A DNA stretch of 10,363 nt from a bacterium (GTDB taxonomy: Bacteria > Krumholzibacteriota > Krumholzibacteriia > Krumholzibacteriales > WJIX01), in the NCBI GenBank assembly GCA_021160845.1, contig JAGHBT010000058.1:1-10363 (forward strand). The letters run 5' to 3'. The translations under genes and the position numbers were made by a program. The notes beneath the pieces are model-generated. The model was not told the DNA's origin and did no database searches. It saw nothing but the letters and a program-made list of their open reading frames with translations. Below, piece by piece: positions 9,201-10,363 of the stretch. The stretch's first letter is position 1, and each line of letters opens with the position of its first letter.

Positions 9201-9306
9201 GTCGCTTATTGATCATTCCTGGAACAGGAAAGCTGTTTCCCGCGCTCTAGATATCAGTTATCCAACTCTCTTGAACAAGATACGGAAATACGGGATAACC
9301 AAATAA
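6247..9306 (+). CDS. TPR-GAF-AAA+-Fis sigma-54-dependent transcriptional activator
   Basis: Predicted bacterial enhancer-binding protein with a large sensory half. Residues about 27-500 are roughly a dozen TPR-like helical repeats, for example ELGDMHLSTENYSVALEYYT (30-49) and NNLGLFHKNACRWGRALQFL (187-206). Residues about 546-690 look like a GAF ligand-binding domain. The AAA+ domain (about 706-945) has Walker A GETGTGKG (738-745), intact GAFTGA (785-790) and Walker B VFLDE (806-810). A Fis-type helix-turn-helix occupies about 990-1015. Several ATPase positions depart from the usual pattern. The sensor I segment reads ASK (849-851) where ATN is normal. The first arginine of the FRxDL..R motif is L864 (R870 is kept). 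Sensor II reads WGGNVREL instead of WPGNVREL. There is no receiver domain, so control is probably by ligand or protein binding rather than phosphorylation. The ATG has GGAG 6 nt upstream. It lies in a likely operon with the small secreted-protein gene. Confidence 0.93.
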   Translation: MPEDPLGNDSFEYGKEHPESDFKSTGSAEELGDMHLSTENYSVALEYYTQALQQNVKRDPADSVRIYRKISDCYRKKGMLREAMAFLEDARLHCTDDNIISNGILSCRRGIIYYEQDEIKKALREACRAYRILRISDEHKEVAHTQLLMANCYSRQGKSEEAEKYFLDALSTYRRANDVVGESYVLNNLGLFHKNACRWGRALQFLNRSLGICKETGLSRSEIRVRLNIGIVHLKKRDFAQAEIAFLKVRKMARRIGDNLKYARATLMLGVKECKTGNLLSAEKHLLEAKVISEKQNYKREIALSDEFLGDYMFAKGGYEGALENYNKALSEAREILSESDIVAEVLRRQMRVHLVLKDPEKVLSLGKEALKVARNCSEVHELGFIERTIGDAYAMLKDRKRTKKYINSSIRVFLAVNNPYEAHKSGYSIGEHLFKQGDRTSLIMGRKFIKESLFYFDRAEEYQEAVKCHLLLAKVEYALNNVDECLFHIYETRHLAHELDDRNLLRRLNRFRNKIEEVAVRPDPKSFHEVNIREGFSNMLATDSPLRGYLNYILNDLMRELTAHHGFVTLLDGSGDGNEPLILARRGISEKNTTRISNWFFGRDSIHSLEDFLVTDIENDRKVAGVRGLFPDSNAPVYFHPIIKRGKSAGLLFFQSGADGSEIPRLGTVYDVVSTYAGFISFLLQGVIGNKEIHNPNDKVKKTHGFETVITRNKDMLNVCSLAHRVAGTDSTVLLMGETGTGKGLIAKAIHEISHRNAGEYVHINCAALPENILESELFGHVKGAFTGAVLNKKGLLLEADGGTVFLDEIGKMPLLLQGKLLQFLDTRMVRPVGSNKMKKVDIRLIFASKLDLLNLCKQQKMLEDFYYRINDFPLTIPPLRERPEDIKLLANHYVNHFAKEMKKNIAGFSDEAYQSMLDYRWGGNVRELEKVVKRAVILANEKGLITPDLLLFDSSAILKRTERGRGVTLSQKVQALEKDIIARSLIDHSWNRKAVSRALDISYPTLLNKIRKYGITK

Positions 9307-9638
9307 CCCAAAGAGACTGACATACAGCCATTTCTGTTTTTTCTAATAAATTTTTCCAATGAAGTTATAATATTTTTGTCTTTTGAGTTTGTTCATTGAT
9401 TATTTTCTGGTTATAAATGTTTTGATATGGGGTTTGTTTACTGTCGAATTAAAATTTGTTTTTACTTAAGTTTAATAAATTATAGCAGTTTGCTCTTTAC
9501 CGTTTTTGATGTAAAATCATTTTATACATTTGAAAACAGTTTTTTGGGTTGCAATTAACAGTTCACACAATCATGTCTCTAATATATTGTTGTATAAGCA
9601 GTTATATTGGATCGTAATAGGTGTTGTTTTTTCAGTTC
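9307..9638. other. AT-rich gene-free stretch after the TPR/sigma-54 activator gene
   Basis: No coding sequence or tRNA is visible in this 332-nt stretch. Just after the stop codon, ACAG-N6-CTGT followed by T6 (around 9324-9342) could be a weak terminator for the activator gene. A short dyad, TAAAATCATTTTA, lies at 9512-9524. The second half carries the CAGTT repeats listed separately and leads directly into the -24/-12 promoter at 9639. Confidence 0.5.
9486..9637 (+). repeat. Five same-strand CAGTT elements upstream of the sigma-54 promoter
   Basis: CAGTT occurs at 9486-9490, 9537-9541, 9559-9563, 9599-9603 and 9633-9637. Four of the five are preceded by AA or AG. The last ends 1 nt before the -24 box. 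Five copies of a five-base word in about 150 AT-rich bases is more than expected by chance. The position fits upstream activator sites for an enhancer-binding protein, but the spacing (51, 22, 40 and 34 nt) is irregular and the word is short. Confidence 0.35.
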
Positions 9639-9654
9639 TGGAATGGATGTTGCA
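9639..9654 (+). promoter_or_regulatory. Sigma-54 (-24/-12) promoter driving a small RNA
   Basis: TGG at 9639-9641, exactly 10 nt between GG and GC, and TTGCA at 9650-9654. Against TGGCACG-N4-TTGCW, 10 of 12 defined positions match, making it the best sigma-54 match I found in the window's intergenic DNA. The predicted transcription start is near 9665, just before the folded RNA that ends in a U8 tract. It lies about 330 bp after the end of a sigma-54 activator gene. Confidence 0.6.
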
Positions 9655-9664
9655 ATCCCCTTGT

Positions 9665-9820
9665 AATAGATAGGTAAACTGAAAAATTCCGGCTCGGTTT
9701 GCTTCTCCAAACAAGATCCGGTAAGAGTGCTGATGGCTGCGTGGATAATAAAGCTAAATGGGTATTATGGTGGGGTCTCTTTAGCGACGTGGATTTCAGT
9801 TCTCTTACCGGATTTTTTTT
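9665..9820 (+). ncRNA. Candidate sigma-54-dependent structured small RNA
   Basis: The predicted transcript is about 155 nt and matches no family I can name. In order: an unstructured leader; a 5-bp hairpin (9697-9701 with 9708-9712) exposing the loop CUUCUC; then a long closing stem. The stem pairs 9716-9727 (AUCCGGUAAGAG) perfectly with 9802-9813. It extends outward by G9715-U9814 and two A-U pairs, and inward past a U-U mismatch by 9729-9733 with 9796-9800. Inside, a 4-bp helix (9739-9742 with 9787-9790) encloses two crossing 6-bp helices: 9745-9750 with 9763-9768, and 9753-9758 with 9780-9785. That is the topology of an H-type pseudoknot. Eight Ts (9813-9820) end the unit. Promoter, fold and terminator are consistent in order, strand and spacing. 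The UUCUCC loop is of the anti-Shine-Dalgarno type common in regulatory RNAs. Confidence 0.6.
9716..9820 (+). terminator. Intrinsic terminator formed by a long-range 12-bp stem and U8
   Basis: The 3' arm CTCTTACCGGAT (9802-9813) runs directly into a T8 tract (9813-9820). Its perfect complement is 74 nt upstream at 9716-9727, and no local hairpin competes for the 3' arm. The terminator stem is therefore also the closing stem of the small RNA. Termination on the opposite strand is not supported. Confidence 0.6.
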
Positions 9821-9844
9821 AGGTATCTTCTCGTGAAATAGGCA

Positions 9845-9875
9845 GTAGTGGTATCTACCTATTCGATTAGTGTCT
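9845..9875 (+). repeat. Direct repeat copy 1, hairpin-forming, left of the second RNA
   Basis: GTAG, then TGGTATCTACC (9849-9859), then ATTAGTGTCT (9866-9875). Copy 2 at 10090-10128 shares all three blocks. GTAG (9845-9848) pairs with CTAC (9855-9858). An outer helix AATAG/CTATT (9837-9841 with 9859-9863) extends the stem across a 3-nt bulge. Confidence 0.5.
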
Positions 9876-9886
9876 TTGAAAAAGGC

Positions 9887-9916
9887 TTGACAACAATAAC
9901 TTAGATAAATTATATA
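9887..9916 (+). promoter_or_regulatory. Sigma-70-type promoter of the second RNA
   Basis: A perfect -35 TTGACA (9887-9892), an 18-nt spacer and TATATA (9911-9916) as -10; TTATAT at 17 nt is an alternative. The predicted start at about 9923-9928 coincides with the first paired base of the three-way-junction RNA. The surrounding TA-rich sequence makes the exact -10 uncertain. Confidence 0.55.
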
Positions 9917-9927
9917 TCCATATATAT

Positions 9928-10018
9928 AGAGGTGCGGATAACCTAATGGAATGGCGAGATTCCTTGGTTGAATGCGCAAGTATGGACATCCCCTCCGGTG
10001 CTTGCGGTCCGTGCCTCT
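9928..10018 (+). ncRNA. Candidate structured RNA with a compact three-way junction
   Basis: No family is recognised. P1 pairs 9928-9938 with 10008-10018: 11 bp including two G-U pairs. P2 pairs 9940-9952 with 9959-9969: 11 bp with two single-U bulges and the loop GGCGAG. P3 pairs 9975-9983 with 9998-10006, then 9984-9986 with 9994-9996 across one bulged G, with the loop CAUCCCC. Junction linkers are very short (about 0-1, 4-5 and 1 nt). All the wobble pairs are G-U when read on the + strand and would be A-C mismatches on the other strand, which favours + strand transcription, as does the promoter. The C-rich P3 apex resembles an anti-Shine-Dalgarno sequence. It does not look like SRP RNA, 5S, 6S or tmRNA by their conserved motifs. 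No clear U-tract follows P1, so the true 3' end is unknown. Confidence 0.55.
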
Positions 10019-10068
10019 TGCATTCTTACCTTTGTTACTATTTGCAATAATGATGACTTTTGCCTGAT

Positions 10069-10110
10069 CTACGCCCACACAGACCGGGTGTAGCCGATGG
10101 TATCTACCCG
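10069..10110 (+). other. Two mutually exclusive hairpins
   Basis: CUACGCCC (10069-10076) can pair with GGGUGUAG (10086-10093), 8 bp including one G-U, around a 9-nt loop. Alternatively, GUAG (10090-10093) pairs with CUAC (10104-10107), extended by CGG/CCG (10085-10087 with 10108-10110). They share 10086-10093, so only one can form at a time. A T5 tract lies further on at 10130-10134. It could be part of the 3' region of the second RNA. Confidence 0.35.
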
Positions 10111-10128
10111 CCTCAGTAATTAATGTCT
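10090..10128 (+). repeat. Direct repeat copy 2, hairpin-forming, right of the second RNA
   Basis: GTAG, then TGGTATCTACC (10098-10108), then ATTAATGTCT (10119-10128), in the same order as copy 1. The eleven-base core is identical and lies 249 bp from the first. In both copies GTAG pairs with the CTAC of the core, while the flanking stem sequence differs (AATAG/CTATT versus CGG/CCG), so pairing is kept although the bases changed. Confidence 0.5.
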
Positions 10129-10363
10129 ATTTTTCCCCAATTTATATCGTCTAAGTAATGTAATTCATTCATAAACATCACAGGGGGGCATGTCCTTTAT
10201 AATGGACAATCGTGTTTAATTGAAGCGACAGTTACAGTGTAAAAATCGAAACATATACTCCGCGTGTTTCTTTGCTAGGTCTTCTGGTATTCCTGTATAT
10301 TATGTTGCATTACAATTAGTTGAACTTAATGAAAACACATTTTTGTCTCCCCTTTTCATTTAT
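10129..10363. other. Gene-free end of the window
   Basis: No coding sequence is visible. It contains a run of six Gs (10183-10188) and the dyad around a TATAAT box at 10191-10208. Otherwise it is AT-rich sequence, possibly the regulatory region of a gene beyond the window. Confidence 0.4.
10191..10208. promoter_or_regulatory. TATAAT box inside a TGTCC-N8-GGACA dyad
   Basis: TATAAT (10198-10203) is a perfect -10 for rightward transcription, flanked symmetrically by TGTCC (10191-10195) and GGACA (10204-10208). This layout suits an operator overlapping a promoter. The -35 position (ACATCA at 10175-10180) is poor, so it would need an activator if it is real. Confidence 0.3.

Noticed and set aside
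9928..10018. Second RNA as 5S rRNA, SRP RNA, 6S RNA or a known riboswitch
   Set aside because: The length and closing helix recall 5S, but its conserved internal sequences are absent. The GGAAGCAGCC-type SRP motif is missing, and I see no riboswitch core motif.
9632..10078. A 148-codon open frame on the minus strand
   Set aside because: It starts with GTG without a Shine-Dalgarno, its translation has no recognisable domain or protein-like pattern, and it runs antisense through both folded RNA candidates and their promoter.
9845..10128. CRISPR array or integron attC sites
   Set aside because: There are only two imperfect repeats about 250 bp apart with no spacer periodicity, and no RYYYAAC/GTTRRRY core sites were found.
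9307..10363. tRNA genes in the long gene-free end
   Set aside because: No GGTTCRANTCC-like T-arm or cloverleaf with the right spacing is visible on either strand.

Overview
The window looks like chromosome of an uncultured-type Gram-negative bacterium of the FCB (Fibrobacterota-Chlorobiota-Bacteroidota) superphylum or a related candidate phylum. The evidence is an Omp85 outer-membrane barrel protein, a secreted protein ending in a FlgD-like/T9SS-type C-terminal module (YPNPFNPSTT motif), and two sigma-54 activators. The DNA is moderately AT-rich. I cannot name the lineage from sequence alone.

Layout. Positions 57-1538 encode a short Omp85 protein with one POTRA domain. A gene-free stretch (1539-2053) with a perfect 22-nt palindrome leads to a secreted HELGH zinc metallopeptidase (2054-3133, GTG start). 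It converges on rlmN (3144-4190, minus strand, TTG start). Divergent from rlmN is an NtrX-like response regulator (4319-5692). Next is a likely two-gene operon: a 113-residue secreted protein of unknown function (5875-6216) and a 1019-residue TPR-GAF-AAA+-Fis sigma-54 activator (6247-9306). The last kilobase (9307-10363) has no convincing protein gene but contains two candidate structured RNAs.

The most interesting region is 9486-10128. A good -24/-12 (sigma-54) promoter match at 9639-9654 is preceded by five same-strand CAGTT repeats. It is followed by a compact RNA candidate (about 9665-9820): a hairpin with a UUCUCC loop, a 12-bp perfect long-range stem, a possible H-type pseudoknot and a U8 tract. 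Just downstream, a TTGACA/TATATA promoter points into a second candidate (9928-10018) that folds as a tight three-way junction. Its G-U pairs fold better on the + strand than on the minus strand. Two related hairpin-forming direct repeats (9845-9875 and 10090-10128) bracket this second RNA.

Working model (inference). The TPR/GAF activator senses a signal, perhaps the product of the adjacent small secreted-protein gene, as TPR regulators do in Gram-positive RRNPP systems. It then drives sigma-54 transcription of the first RNA, much as LuxO drives the Qrr RNAs. The loop of that RNA is complementary over 8 nt to the activator gene's own ribosome binding site, so a feedback loop is possible. None of this has been tested, and the folds were derived by hand.
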